Positions 33,601-52,492 of a stretch of 64,000 nt of DNA are shown piece by piece. Location: contig OZ037768.1 of the NCBI GenBank assembly GCA_964035545.1, positions 23,586,819 through 23,650,818 on the forward strand, given 5' to 3'. The notes under the pieces were generated by a model. That model ran no database searches. It saw only the letters and a list, made by a program, of their open reading frames with translations, and had not been told where the DNA came from. Positions within the stretch are counted from its first letter, which is position 1, and each line of letters begins with the position of its first letter. The position numbers were made by a program, and so were the translations under genes. Origin of the DNA: Bugula neritina. Its lineage: Eukaryota; Bryozoa; Gymnolaemata; Cheilostomatida; Bugulidae.

Positions 33601-36600
33601 GGTTATCCTCAACTTTATACTAAAACTTACTTTCCAAGCATAGTAATCCTGCATAGATAACTTCTAAACTGTACAGCTACAAACCTATCCGTGGAGTGAA
33701 TAAATTCGAGTAGAGGTATTTGTGTAATAGCTGTATGTAGACAGATGTAGGGGACCTGTGAATGATTAACTCTTTATATAGCTACATCTGGATGTGTTTT
33801 AGCCTTTATTGTTCTAATTAAACTGAGTAAAATATGTAGGATTAGCTTGCAGTTTTTGTGTTTAGTAAAGTCAACATGACCTTAACACATTTATATCGTA
33901 CTATACTAGATTGGAGGGAGAGAGGAGATTTAATAAAGCCAAACTATAATATAATAATTAGTTATATTTCCAACTATTAATAGAGATAACACTTTTAATA
34001 CCAATTAGATCCCCATGATAATTTGATATATAAGTAGATCAAAGTGCAATTATGTAGGGGATCTCATTTGATGTATGCTAGGAGGCTGCCTTTATTGCTT
34101 GTACAAGACTATTATCATTCACTAGTCTACTCAAAAGTGGTCCATAAAAATGCTATTCCACAGAGATCAACCTTTAGATCGTGCAAAATCTAGTCATGAT
34201 ATCATTAATATGGGAGGGAAGGGGGGCAGGGAAGGGAAAGGGAAGGGGGTATTCTTTCCTTTAGAGAATTAATACTCAGACTTTAAACAAGTAGGAAATG
34301 AGATTAGCAACCACTACTTCCTAGACTCTGATGGACATTCAACACCAACTAGCATAGAGCTAGATTCTAAGGCTACTAAAAGTGGAAAGATGATAATTAC
34401 TTTAGTAAATAACCAATTTCCAGAAATGGAACTTCTGACTAACAATTACATTCCAATCAAGGCTGAGAAGGCTGTTAGAATGTCATTAGATTTTCGTAAA
34501 TAAACTCATTAAAACACTTCTAACAAATACAGAAAAATTGTAGAACCTAAAAAATCCGAATACTTAAGAGAAATGCTATACAAGACCCTTCAACAGATTA
34601 TTAGCTTTAAATTTATGTACTTATACACCAGCCTACTATAACAGTATTTAGATTTGATTGTTTTCACTCTCTTTTGTTCCAACAATTTGCTTTAAATTCA
34701 AGTTCGTTTGTTAAAATAAGCTTGTTTTTTCAGTTTGTGCATATTGTGGTTGCTACAGGTGCTTACATGCAGTTAGCAAGTTTTGTACAAATGCCAAGTG
34801 TTCAACTATGTTATATGCATTATATGTAATTTTACTATACTATGTTATATGCATATGTAACTTCACTATACTATATGCATATGGAACTTCACTATACAGT
34901 GCAGGCTTAGATGAAACCGGCGCCACAGTTCTTCAAGTACTGGTCTCATTTGAACTGATCCGAGAAGTATCGTCAGCTTTAACATTCTTCTATTATTTCA
35001 TCATTTTAATCTTGTGTAGTTACTTTCTCTTACACAATCAGAGCAGTGGTGGAAAATTTGGCTCCTGTGTATTTAAGTTAAAAGTCTTTTAGTTGTTAAT
35101 GTCCCATTGGTCAGATGAAAAAAAGCTGTTGTATTAACTGCAACTATAATTCAGTTTCAGATTTTCCTTTGTTTCAAGTGTTTATTGTAATTGTGTACTT
35201 GTTTACAATTGTGTATTACAAAATACTAACACCCCACATCACCCTACCAGCATTTGAAAATGCTAAGTTGAATTATTCAACACAAATGGTATTTCATAAT
35301 TTACTTGCAAATATTATATTTTTAGAATTCCTGAGTTGCCCAGTCCAAATCTACCAGAACAGAACAGAACAGAAAGATTAGCTCAGACAAACTCGAAATG
35401 AGGTTAACACAAAAGACAATGAACTTGAGACTGCAGCTTTGAAAGTAACTCATCAGACTAGAGTTTTATTGCTCAGCACTTGGTTATACTTTTCTCAAAC
35501 CAGTAGTAAGTAAAGTCAAAGGTCACAGCATTGTTCTATTTTGACACCATTTGGCAAACTGGATGTTTTCAATCAAATCACAGCATAAATGTGTCTACAC
35601 AGAGTTCCACATCTGGTCTTTTGAGAACCATTTTAAACAACTGTGACAGGAATTAATAGAAAAAATGAATACAATTTGATTTTTGTAGCCATCAGCTTTT
35701 ATTTCAACAAGTGCACTTTCGTGTGTACCAAAGGGCTGGGAAGAATTAGACACACGGTTGCAATAGGGTATTATTATCAACTGGTATCAGTAGATTGCGA
35801 GTGACTAGAGAGCTGGGTGACAGATAATGAAGCACATTTCACGGCCAGTGGCAGTAGTGAATTAAAGACACAAAGCAATGAACCTACATACAGCACACAT
35901 TGTTTACAATTATTGTAACTGAATGAATCAATGAATATTTTACATACTGACTATTGATAAACATATGTTAAGATGAAAAAATTCCTTTGAGCCTTGTCTA
36001 ATCAACTGCCTGTAAAGCAGATAATGGGGTGACAATGATTGATCTACGAGGCAGCGAGAGAATTGCTGTGATTAGAGATCAATATCCTGGACGTACATTG
36101 TGCAGATCATTAAAGCTACAGCAGAAGATCTATCTGCATCAGTGGAACATGAAATGAGCCAGTAGAACATGAAATGACATGTAACCTAGTAACTGTGACT
36201 CCATCAAAGGCATGCGATGATTTTTTTCAATTTAAACAGCATCAAAGATCAAATAATAATATAATTATAATTGCCAAAACATCGGTGATGTTTGCCAAAC
36301 ACATAAGCAGCTTCTGTCAGAATAGAAGTGGCTGCCATAACATAAGAAGGCCGATTGAATCACTCAACTTGATTGAGTAGGACATATCTTGCTCAATCTC
36401 ATTTATTTTTTTACGACTTAGCAAAGTGAGAGTTGTGGTCAAACAAAACCAGAAAGAACAAAGACTGGCACAAATGACATTAGTTGGCTTGTGTATACAA
36501 CTTTTGTATCAGTTATTTAAATTAAAGATAAAAGACATCAATTGAAATATAAACATGAAATAATACCAAAAATAGACCCATAAACACATTCACTTAAGTG

Positions 36601-39600
36601 CATCCTGTCTTTCTATGTATCAGAAAACTGTTAGACACTCAATGAAAACAAAGAACTTGTAAACAAAATGCTTACAGTGATTAGTACTCCCATAAAAACT
36701 TACTAGATTACTGGACTTAAATGTTAGTAGTAGTGGTTTAGTTAAAACAGTCAAGAGCAAAAAGGTCAGTCATAGTAATAAATAAATTAAGTTTGAGAAA
36801 AAGCTGTTAGTTTAGCAAAAAAGCCTAAACAAAGGATTTTAGTCTTATAATTTACTTAATATACAAAAAATATAGAAAGAACACCTGCTAACTGCAAACA
36901 AGTAATCAATGGGGGTATTAAATAGGACTGAAGTTTGATGCTTCTTAGAAAACAACAGTGCAGGAATTCCAAGTCAAGAGAATTAATTTACTGATCTATC
37001 ATATACCTTAGCTAAACTCTAAATATCTAAAAACTGTAGCACTGAATGTTTATATTCATCACAAATATAATAGTAGTGAAATTTTCTTACCAACTGTAAT
37101 CAACACACCTACGAACTAATAGAAACAAACAAATTTAAAGGCTAATTTCCATATATTCAACTTGTTAGTATAACAACTACAATAATACAATATAACCGAT
37201 AAAAATAGTGAATATATAAATATTAATATAAATATGTACATGCTTAGAATCAATATGAGTCAAAGTCCATCTTTTAATATCTTTACACTCACTGCAGCTT
37301 TTTTATATATGGTATGCCTAACTCCACAATTTAAAATTATTACTAAAAATATTTTAAAATATTTATTAGGTTTATTTAGTAGCTTAATACTCATACTTTG
37401 CTTGTTGCAGGTAGTAGCATTATGATCAGTATGAGTATGAGTGAGTACAGTGTGAAAATCTGCAACTCACTAAAAGGAAAGGGGCTTTTCTAGCTTACAG
37501 TCTGTCCCCAGAAGTTTACTAGTACTTCTAGTCATTGTGATTTTCTTTACATGAATTAATATCTATACCAGACAACAGATGATATAAATAATAATATTAC
37601 ATCAGCACGTCAACAATCTAACAACTTAAAATAAAGCTTACTTTGATTTCATAAATAATTTAGGAGTATTAAAACAAGTACTTGTAAATAATAACATGTA
37701 ATAAGTAAAAGAAACACAATAACTTGAAGTTAATTTTATACAGATCCTTACAGTTATGGTAAAACCAAATGCAATAGTAAAACATTAACTGTAACATCAA
37801 CATGTAACAGAAACACTAACAGACACAGTGCCCAGTGGTGAGACTGAGTGGCAGGCACACCCATAGTCATACTCATACTCACAGAAACAGTGAAAGTATT
37901 ATATTAGATGGTAAATGTATTAGCATCAATATTTGAGTACTACACCCACAGTTGTCTTTATCTTAAAGTCTTTAAGTTTAATTTTAATAGATGAAAATAT
38001 ATTATCAATATAATACCTCATTAATCTTTAAGGTTAATGATTGTCAATACCTACACAGTTTTGTATAGAATTGATTATTGATTGTATTAAATTTAAAATT
38101 ATATAATAATAATAATTGTAATTGTTGAAAGAATTGTTATAAAAAGAAACTATAAGTATAAGTATATTCATAACTAATTTTACTCAATAACACTCAGTCT
38201 CACTCACAGTTTTACTTTTACTTTTAGTTATACTCCAACTACTTGTAGTTGTAGTTGTACTTCTATCTTTACTTATAGAAATTGCGTGAATAAGAAAATA
38301 ACTATAAGTAAGCTGTTTACCTGTTTATATTTATTAGCAGCCAAAGTGGAACAGGACTACTAAGTTTTTCTCTTCGTACTATCACTGTGACTATGCTTAG
38401 TTATTATTATCGCACATCAACATGAATGGGGAACCCGTGTTGGTACTTGCAATGTGATCGTTTTTCTATACAGTTGCAGAGTTAAGAGTATTGCCGCAGC
38501 TGTCTGTAAAATCAGCATGTGATTTGCTCAACCAATCAATTCATGATGTTGTTAGGTTCTCAGTCTATTTTTGTTGAAAGTTTGCGATTCAAAAACAAGG
38601 TCTCATAACCCTTAAATATACAATACTGTGTTATTCACAACACTGATCATGGCACAATTGAATACCAAGAGTTTTCAACCAAAAGTACAAATACTACCAG
38701 AAGCTCATTTTAAAAACTAAACAAGTATTTTGCTGATCGTTTGCAATTTCTTCTTGCTCTAAAGACTATAGTTAATATTGATAGCTTAAACGAATTGTAA
38801 TACAATATCCATTGCTGTTATTTATATATGGTACAATTGTTTTTCAGAGCTTGTATTAATTGATTAACCAGTGTTCAGTATACTTAATCAACTATAAACA
38901 TAGTGAAGTAGTCATAATATTATTATGCATGTTTTAAACATATATAGTAAATTCTTATTGCACAAATATCAATGGATTTAACATATTTATTAAACACTGT
39001 TGACATCAACCTGAAGTTGATGATTTGAGTTTAACAAATTATTTCTTAACTGCTACAACAGGACTTACAGTTTTTAATCCCAACAGAAACTTAGTTGATA
39101 GGAAGAATTTACAAAGGAACTAGAAAATTTTAGAGAGCAACCATTTTTAGTTAGGTAGTGTAAATGCTTGCTTAAAATTTACAGTTAAAATTCAGTTCAG
39201 CCTATCTAAAATTTTTATGAATCTAGCAGTAATAAAATATTTTGGCCGTAGTTCCATTATAGCTTCCATCACTCCAAAAAATATTTTGTACTATTATAAT
39301 AATTATTAATAATTAGTATAATTAATTATTATATTGTTTTATATTATTATTACAAGGTATATTTATTATTTGTGTACAACACTTTATTTTAATCAATCTC
39401 AAAAGATATCATCTACAACTTTGATCATATCAGCAGCAAGAATCTTTAATTAGAGCTCATTGTGAGATGACTAATGGAAATAGACATCAATTGAACTGTG
39501 ATAAGTTGGCATCAAACATGCAGACTACTGTAAGATTTGAACCACCAACTAGAAATGCTGTGATACAAAGTTACATAATAATCTTCAATATGTCCTTTTC

Positions 39601-39745
39601 AAACAACACATAAAATTAGAAAGACCATTGGGCATTATAATATATAAGATTTAGATGAAAGACAATTGGGTAAGTTTACAAAAATAACAGAAATTTGTAA
39701 ATGTTCAGTCAATCGACATGCTGCCAGGATCCTCTAAGTTCAAGG
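30691..39745. other. 9-kb AT-rich intergenic region, no gene seen
   Basis: I find no exon with family resemblance or a supported splice structure. The short open frames here (for example 34808-35092 and 36174-36380) are low-complexity or isolated. A 23-bp ATAAAATAATATATTACTACTGT-type repeat lies at 30970-31120. A degenerate tRNA-like piece lies at 31345-31402. Candidate polyadenylation signals for the squalene monooxygenase gene occur on the minus strand near 39388. Confidence 0.55.
31345..31402 (+). mobile_element. Degenerate tRNA-like (SINE head) fragment
   Basis: The stretch GGGTGGCGCAGTGTGTGCTC and, further on, CCTTGGGTTTGGGA resembles the A-box and B-box parts of a tRNA-derived SINE with several substitutions. 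No tail or duplication was found. Confidence 0.35.
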
Positions 39746-45688
<5,943 letters not shown>

Positions 45689-48600
45689 GATAATTATTAT
45701 TATAATAATAAAATAAAATACAACTATTATTTATTAATTAGAGTTGACATATCACATTTGGCATTAGCTTTGGTAGTTCAAATTAAAATTGCTTTTTCCT
45801 TCCGACTTTCAGCTTCAGTCTCTCTCTGACTCCCAGTCTGAGTCTCACTTCAAAGGCAAAGCAACTTTTAATTTAATTTTTTTTACATTATCATTACACT
45901 ATTAAATTAATTTTTATATATCTAGCACATAAATCTTCCACACAAAAATATAATTTTAGTATTGACTTAGTGTTAGTAGTAGCAGCTTAATAAATAGTTG
46001 CTAATGCATCCACTCTGATATTGAATTTGATAATAATTGATAGTGATGGACTGCAGTTTGAAGCCTTTTTATAATACTCGCTACAAGTTGTAGTGTAAGT
46101 TTTGAACTCTTTTTTATTTATTGAGTGTTCACATAGTAGGTTACATTACTATTACTGCATAAATGCGAACTGAGGCTTACGACAGACTGATCGCCTGAGA
46201 GGTGGAGTGACCAATAAGAGGCTGATAGAAAGAGATTCGCATTATTATGTCGGATTATTATCGAAGATGACCTACGATACGCTGTTGCTACGGTACGCGT
46301 GGACGTTATTCACATTGTTATGGAGTTGTCTAATCAAAAAAGTCAGCGTAGCCTAAAAATCAACAGTGATATAAAAAGTTAACGGATAAGTTAACAAAAC
46401 TAATAAATTTGTAAGAATAGGCTAAGGGAAATCCCCGATTTTACCTTGAGTTTAGCTATATTATATCATTCAATAACTGGTGCCTAGAAATTTCACAACT
46501 GAAATAGCAGTTTCACTTTGATTTAAAGCTTCGTTCTTTACGATAACTGTGTTCATGAGGCTAAGCATAGTACATAAAATCAATTTTTATTGACACATAG
46601 TAATAGTACTGATTGTGATAATTTTCATCACTTGGTCTTTCATATTGATATTGATATTGATAATCATAAAACAGAGATTGGTTAAAGTTAAACTTTGAAG
46701 GTTGAAGTTATCGTTAGACTAAGACTTCGACTTGGTATTAATATTTTTTTTATTATCATTACTATTAGTATTACGCTCACAATGATGATGATATTGATCA
46801 TCATAATCATAGTGATAAAATAAATGTCCATATTCATGTTGAATATAAATACCAATAGCTATAGCCTATAGCCATAGGCAATATCAATATGGAAGAGAAA
46901 TTAGAAATAGCTTCAAGTTGAAGTTATATTTATAAGTGTATCACATGGGTTTACCGTCTCATAGTCACAGTATAACTACAACTACAAGTCTATAAGTATC
47001 ACCATCAGTATTTAAAAAACTAAATAAATGAGTAATTCACTAATAGTAATTGCATTATGATTAAAAGAAAAATAAATTTATCAATATGACTAAGTGAAAG
47101 TGATAAGACTAGGTGATTATTTCTTATTTTCTATTAGCATTAATTATAAATTCACAATTAATTTTAATATTGTAGATATTATAACGATAATTGTCATCAG
47201 TTATTGACTTACAGCTATTTATTTTTAATAAGTTAGTTAGTGACCTTAGCAAGTGAAAATAAATTGCTGTATGAGTATATAATTAACCATGATGATGATT
47301 AATTAGAATTGTTTCTTAGAATTTACTTACCTCAAGTTCAACTTTGACTATAGCAATTAATATTAGTATATGATGAGACACACTTCAACTACAATATAGT
47401 AATCATACTAATAGTATGCATTAATAATACTTATAATGATAATTGGTAATGATAATTATAATGATCATTGGTCTAACAGATTTAAAATAGGGTTATATCA
47501 TTAATTTTCTTTAAGCCGAATATAATTCAAATTATAGTCGACTGTTGAAATAACTGTTCATAATATTAGTGTTGATAAATTGTTTTTATATAAAATGATA
47601 AACTGTCCAAATGCTTGCTATAAAGGCTAGGCAGAAAGCTTAATTAGGAAATTCAGAATCTTGAAATGCCTTAATTTCAAAATCTTACTATAAGTCAATC
47701 AAAATTTAAAGTCAAATTAGTTGGTTGAGCAAGTAAAGTCCGGCTAATTTTACCAGGTCACCTAGGTCAAAGAGTTTCAAGTACTGAAGTCAACACTGTC
47801 TCCAATTGTTTGACAGTGTGGTTATATCCGTGTTCTACTTTCAGCTTGTTTGTTTGCTCTTAGGAATTATGGTTATACATACTGTTCATAGGGATGAAAT
47901 AATTGTACTGATGGTTATATTTAGTCACATACACTGCATATGCTATTGTATCGCACGTAGTCTGAGGCATGTGGTCACATGTATATATTAATATCTAGCA
48001 TTTGCAGTTACCAGAGAAAAATGTTCTAGTGAAAGAACATTATTTTATAGTAACTGATTGTTAGTTAATAAATCGTTTTTATTAAAGCGTTTGTAATTAT
48101 AATTTTAACTTGTACATTGTTCAGTATGATTTTATTTTGTGTATTGACTCATATTTTACCATTTAATGCTACTACCATTGTAAATAACTTTTGAAAAGTA
48201 TTAGAAAATAGAAAAGAGCTTGTATGAAATTTCTCTCTAACTAGTTATCACTAACCAAGATCAGAGATAATTGACAAAAAGTTAAAGTATGTGATTGCTT
48301 AATATTACGGATTCTTGACTTTCAGTGAACTAAGTCACTACAAAACAAGGTTTCTTCCCTGTAACTCTTATTTATAGTCTAGCAAAATGTACTTAGTCAG
48401 TTATTTATCAGATAAGAGTCACTATCGCACAGTGACTGACAGTCACCAACAATAACTGTAAGATAATCACTATACTACAGTCACTATAACTCAACAACAA
48501 TTACTATACAACATTACCACTATAAGAGTCACTATACGGCAATTAGTGTAAACAATTAGTGTACGAAATGGTTTTCATTCCTTGCAATGATTCACCTACT

Positions 48601-49146
48601 AAAAATAGAATTACACTGTAATTATTACTACACAAATATTGTGACCAGGCTGAGTAAACACTATGCACTCCACCTACTTTTATATGGTTGTTATCTGTTG
48701 AAATAGCAGAGTTTAGCTACTTTAAAGATAGGAATGAAATATACTTTCCTTTATCTATCTATAAGTAAATACAACATTCTGTTTGCTCTATTTGGCATTA
48801 GAGGACTTCACGACTGGTTGACTGAACATTATGTAGATATATATTGACTTTGGCAGTGTAATGCAATATTTTAAAATGCTGTAATAAATTGCTTACTAGG
48901 CACACAAAACATTTTGAATTGACAGAAGTTTACAAAAGGTGAATCAATATGCCTTTTATTTAATTTATTATGACATGTTTTTTGTAGAATAAAGTTTATT
49001 CACGATCTGTTTGCTGACAATTTTTGTGCATAGCAATAAACTTGAGTAAACACTAATGTTTCTTAGATGTAGTCACCTTGTATAAATCTAGCCTTCTGAC
49101 ATGTTAATAGGTTTTAAACGAGAATGTAGCAAGTTAATCCGGAAAT
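45689..49146. other. Divergent intergenic region, no gene seen
   Basis: This stretch separates the squalene monooxygenase start (minus) from the small unrecognised gene (plus). It is AT-rich, with short open frames lacking family resemblance. Tracts of ATAAT and TGATGAT words occur at 46560-47480. The promoters of both genes presumably lie at its ends, but no distinct element can be named. Confidence 0.5.
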
Positions 49147-50573
49147 ATGGTTAAGAGTTCCCACAAACTTCCTCCAAAATCTGACAGGTAAGTGAATGAT
49201 TGCACATGAAAGACCTTTGATTTCCGCTATCATTTTACTATAGAATGTTTTGTACATTGTGAAATATCCGATGATGAAAGCACGTACTATCGTTCAGTCA
49301 TTATGTAACATAAGTCATGTATGTATAGTTGAAAAGAATATCACAGAACGTAGTATGATATTTCTATATCATATACAATTTAGTATAACATATAATACAA
49401 TTTCATATAATATGTAACATTTTTATTTTATGTGGATTCATTTAATATATCAAGTTTTATCGTGATATTTTGTGTCTTTGTGGTTAGAGCAATTAAGCAC
49501 CATCATGGCATATAAATGCATAACATAGAAATTGGTCTAAGTTTGCCTGATTTTTTATTGCAGTAATAATTTGCTAATGCTCGATTACAATGGGAAACGT
49601 TAATTTTATTAAAAGCAATTTTTTGAGATACTGATTTCTAACATTCACTAGTTACTGTTTAGGACTTTACTCCGTCTCATCAAAGCCAATGAAAATCTTG
49701 ACACCAGGAGCAAGTTGATCAAGTTATCACTGGTGATGAAAGAGCAAGGTCAGTGGTGTCAGGTGGTTAGTGTAGATCGAGTAGGGCTGTAGGGCTGTTT
49801 CTATAGGTTTTTTGAGTATAGAAAACTTTAATATGGTTTAATTGAATATTAAATATTTAAAAACTGTAAAGTTCGGTGCAGAATGTTGATATTTGTGTGA
49901 ACTGCAAATCTGAAACTTCTTAAAAACTCACTCATGCAAGTTTATAGTTACTATCCCTGTGAGAAACCCCTGATGGAAAGGGTTTTTGTTAAAGCGGGCT
50001 AAGGACTTATTTAGATGAAGCACAGGAGCAATTATGACTGAATGCCCTAACATCACCAATAGCCTTTGTCGGGGTTCGAACCCATGACGTCGTGTTCACA
50101 AAGCAAACGCTTTAACCCCTAGACCACAGCTGCTCCCTTAAATCTGAAACTTCTTAAGGTCATGGTGAATTAGTCATATAACCTTTGAAGTTTATGCTGC
50201 CAGTACTACTGTCACCAAATTTTTGTCATACCTCTGCTTGAATGTTGAGGGATTCCTTTTGAGTATTAGAATTAGTCAAGCTTCATACCGTGTTTACAAA
50301 TATACTCAATGATTTATAATTGTGTGTAATAAGGTTTTCTCCTTGGACCTGTGATGAGTGTTGTTGTTTCAATTAGATGAGTTAAAAACGGCCATTGCCA
50401 GTATAAAGGCAGCAATGTCTCAGCACGCCAACAGCAACGCACACTCTCCTTTGCTGCCTCAAGTTCAACATATCATATCTTCTAACTGCAAGACCGTTGC
50501 AGCTGGACGTGATGTCATTAAAGGATATGACATCACAACTCAACAAATTGTTGTGGATGATAATCAAAGCTAA
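49147..50573 (+). CDS. Unrecognised small three-exon protein
   Basis: Exons 49147-49187, 49663-49748 and 50377-50573 join in matching phases to encode 107 residues, starting MVKSSHKLPPKSDR and ending TTQQIVVDDNQS. The splice sites are strong (AG|GTAAGT, AG|GTCAGT, TTTAG and ATTAG acceptors). The middle part (about 14-60) is basic and probably helical, with RLIKANENLDTRSKLIKLS and ELKTAIASIKAAMSQ stretches. The C-terminal part is uncharged to acidic. There is no signal peptide or membrane helix. I do not recognise the family. A small adaptor or coiled-coil subunit is possible. A SINE has inserted in the second intron. Confidence 0.6.
49906..50157 (-). mobile_element. tRNA-derived SINE with perfect target-site duplication
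   Basis: The element occupies 49924-50139 in minus orientation. It is flanked by an exact 18-base duplication, AAATCTGAAACTTCTTAA, at 49906-49923 and 50140-50157. Read on the minus strand it starts GGGAGCAGCTGTGGTCTAGG (A box) and has a perfect B box, GGGTTCGAACCCC, with a TTTGTGAA anticodon-loop-like stretch between them. A body of about 90 bases follows, then a tail containing CTCACAGGGATAGTAACTAT. The intact duplication indicates a fairly recent insertion. A second copy lies at 59442-59650, and a tail-only fragment lies at 13943-13980. Confidence 0.88.
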
Positions 50574-52492
50574 TTGACAAACTTTGTTCTATATATTATA
50601 TTCTCATGCGGGTTAACACAGTAGTGAAGATACTTACCTTTTTTGCTATAAGTATTTTATAACTAAGTTCTTTAATGTTGAAGTACGGATGTGCATTCTC
50701 TCTGGTGCCAGATGAGAGTACGTCTGCAGCAGTAAATGTTAGACTTACATTATTTACCAAACTGCAAACTTAATTTGACTGCAATATGGCTTTATATTCT
50801 TTCTATTTCACTGACAGATTTTGTACCTGAAATTGAATGATAATTAGACTCTGCATGTAACATAGTTTTGTAAATTTACTTTGCTCTAAATATTCACCTC
50901 TAATCGCTCATGCCTATCAACTTCCAGCTTTATAAAAGTAGAATTTTTTGTTGGACCAATTTTAGCCAAATAAAAACTTCTAAGGTGAAAGTTGAAATTA
51001 GAATTATAAGTTAATTTTCTCGACACAAAAATGTAATGTTAATGGTTTGCAGTTTGTCTAGCGTCATCTGTTCATCGTGTGATGATTAGTTTACTTTTTG
51101 ATTGCACTGCTTTTGACAATATTTTTCTTTTACTATGTTTATATATGCCAACTGACGCCTACAAGATTTTTATGGTTTATGCAGATTCGTTTTTATGTGT
51201 CGCATAAGATGGGTTTCAGACATTTTTTACGTGGCTAGATTTAGTGCACTGCTTATAAATGAGTATATTTTGTATAATTTTTTGCAGAAAAGATTTTTAT
51301 TTTATGATATTCTTTACATTATCTGCTCTGATTGTTTACCTACTACTGTTATTATCACTGTTTGCTTTATTAATATTGATTGCAATTTTATACAAATGAT
51401 TTAAGAAATTTCCAGAATAAATTTAATGTCAAAAAATAATTAATTTTCAAGTTTATAAAGCAACATAAATATTATTTATATAGCCGTAATATTTTACAGT
51501 ACTGATTGAATTGAGCAATAGTGATTGATTTTTCTTCCTACAAATGAGTTTACAGGACAAAGTTAGTTCAAACAAGTATTTGCATCCTAATAGTAAAATC
51601 CTATTTACCCAGAAGCAACTATAGACTGGTTTATATTAGTAATGGGGGGATATAGAGAGTCAGAAAGCACAGTTCACAGGCTAATAGTCTACAGAAGATA
51701 AGCAGAAGTTGAGTATATCAAATAGACGCATATCATACAAAGTATAATGATGACTCAATATGGTGTTAAAATTTGTTCAGGGATTAAATATTTATGATAG
51801 CTATAGCTGCATGTCTTGGTTCATCTGCATATCAAACATGTTTACAAGTTGTTAGCATATCTGATTAAAGAAAGTATGCATGCTGGAGATATACGTCTGC
51901 ATGCTGAAGATATACGTCTGCATGCTGAAGATATACGTCTGCATGCTGGAGATATATACGTCTGCATGCTGGAGATATATACGTCTGCATGCTGAAGATA
52001 TACGTCTGCATGCTGAAGATATACGTCTGCATGCTGGAGATATATACGTCTGCATGCTGAAGATATACGTCTGCATGCTGGAGATATATATGTCTGCATG
52101 CTGAAGATATACGTCTGCATGCTGGAGATATATACGTCTGCATGCTGGAGATATACGTCTGCATGCTGGAGATATATACGTCTGCATGCTGAAGATATAT
52201 ACGTCTGCATACTGGAGGTGTACGCCTGGCTCGGTGGAGGTATATACGTCTGTATACTGGAGGTGTACGCCTGGCTCGGTGGAGGTATATACGTCTGCAT
52301 GCTGAAGATATATACGTCTGCATACTGGAGGTGTACGCCTGGCTCGGTGGAGGTATATACGTCTGTATACTGGAGGTGTACGCCTGGCTCGGTGGAGGTA
52401 TATACGTCTGCATCCTGGAGGTATATACGTCTGCATACTGGAGGTGTACGCCTGGCTCGGTGGAGGTATATACGTCTGCATGCTGAAGTCGG
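50574..52492. other. Intergenic region with no gene; right end is a minisatellite
   Basis: The left 1.3 kb is AT-rich and holds only isolated short frames (such as 51195-51404) without homology. From 51885 it is a minisatellite that runs up to the stop codon of the cysteine-rich receptor gene. Confidence 0.55.
51885..52490. repeat. Composite 21-23-bp / 46-bp minisatellite at a gene's 3' end
   Basis: The left part is built from TCTGCATGCTGAAGATATAC plus G units alternating with GGAGATATATACG variants. The right part interleaves a longer unit, ACTGGAGGTGTACGCCTGGC followed by TCGGTGGAGG. The array ends within about 10 bases of the stop codon of the neighbouring minus-strand gene, so it would form the start of its 3' UTR. 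Six-frame open frames through it are artefacts. Confidence 0.88.

Noticed and set aside
34808-36380. Short open frames in the 31-39 kb gap (34808-35092, 35115-35381, 36174-36380)
   Set aside because: Isolated, AT-driven, without splice context, conserved motifs or signal features.
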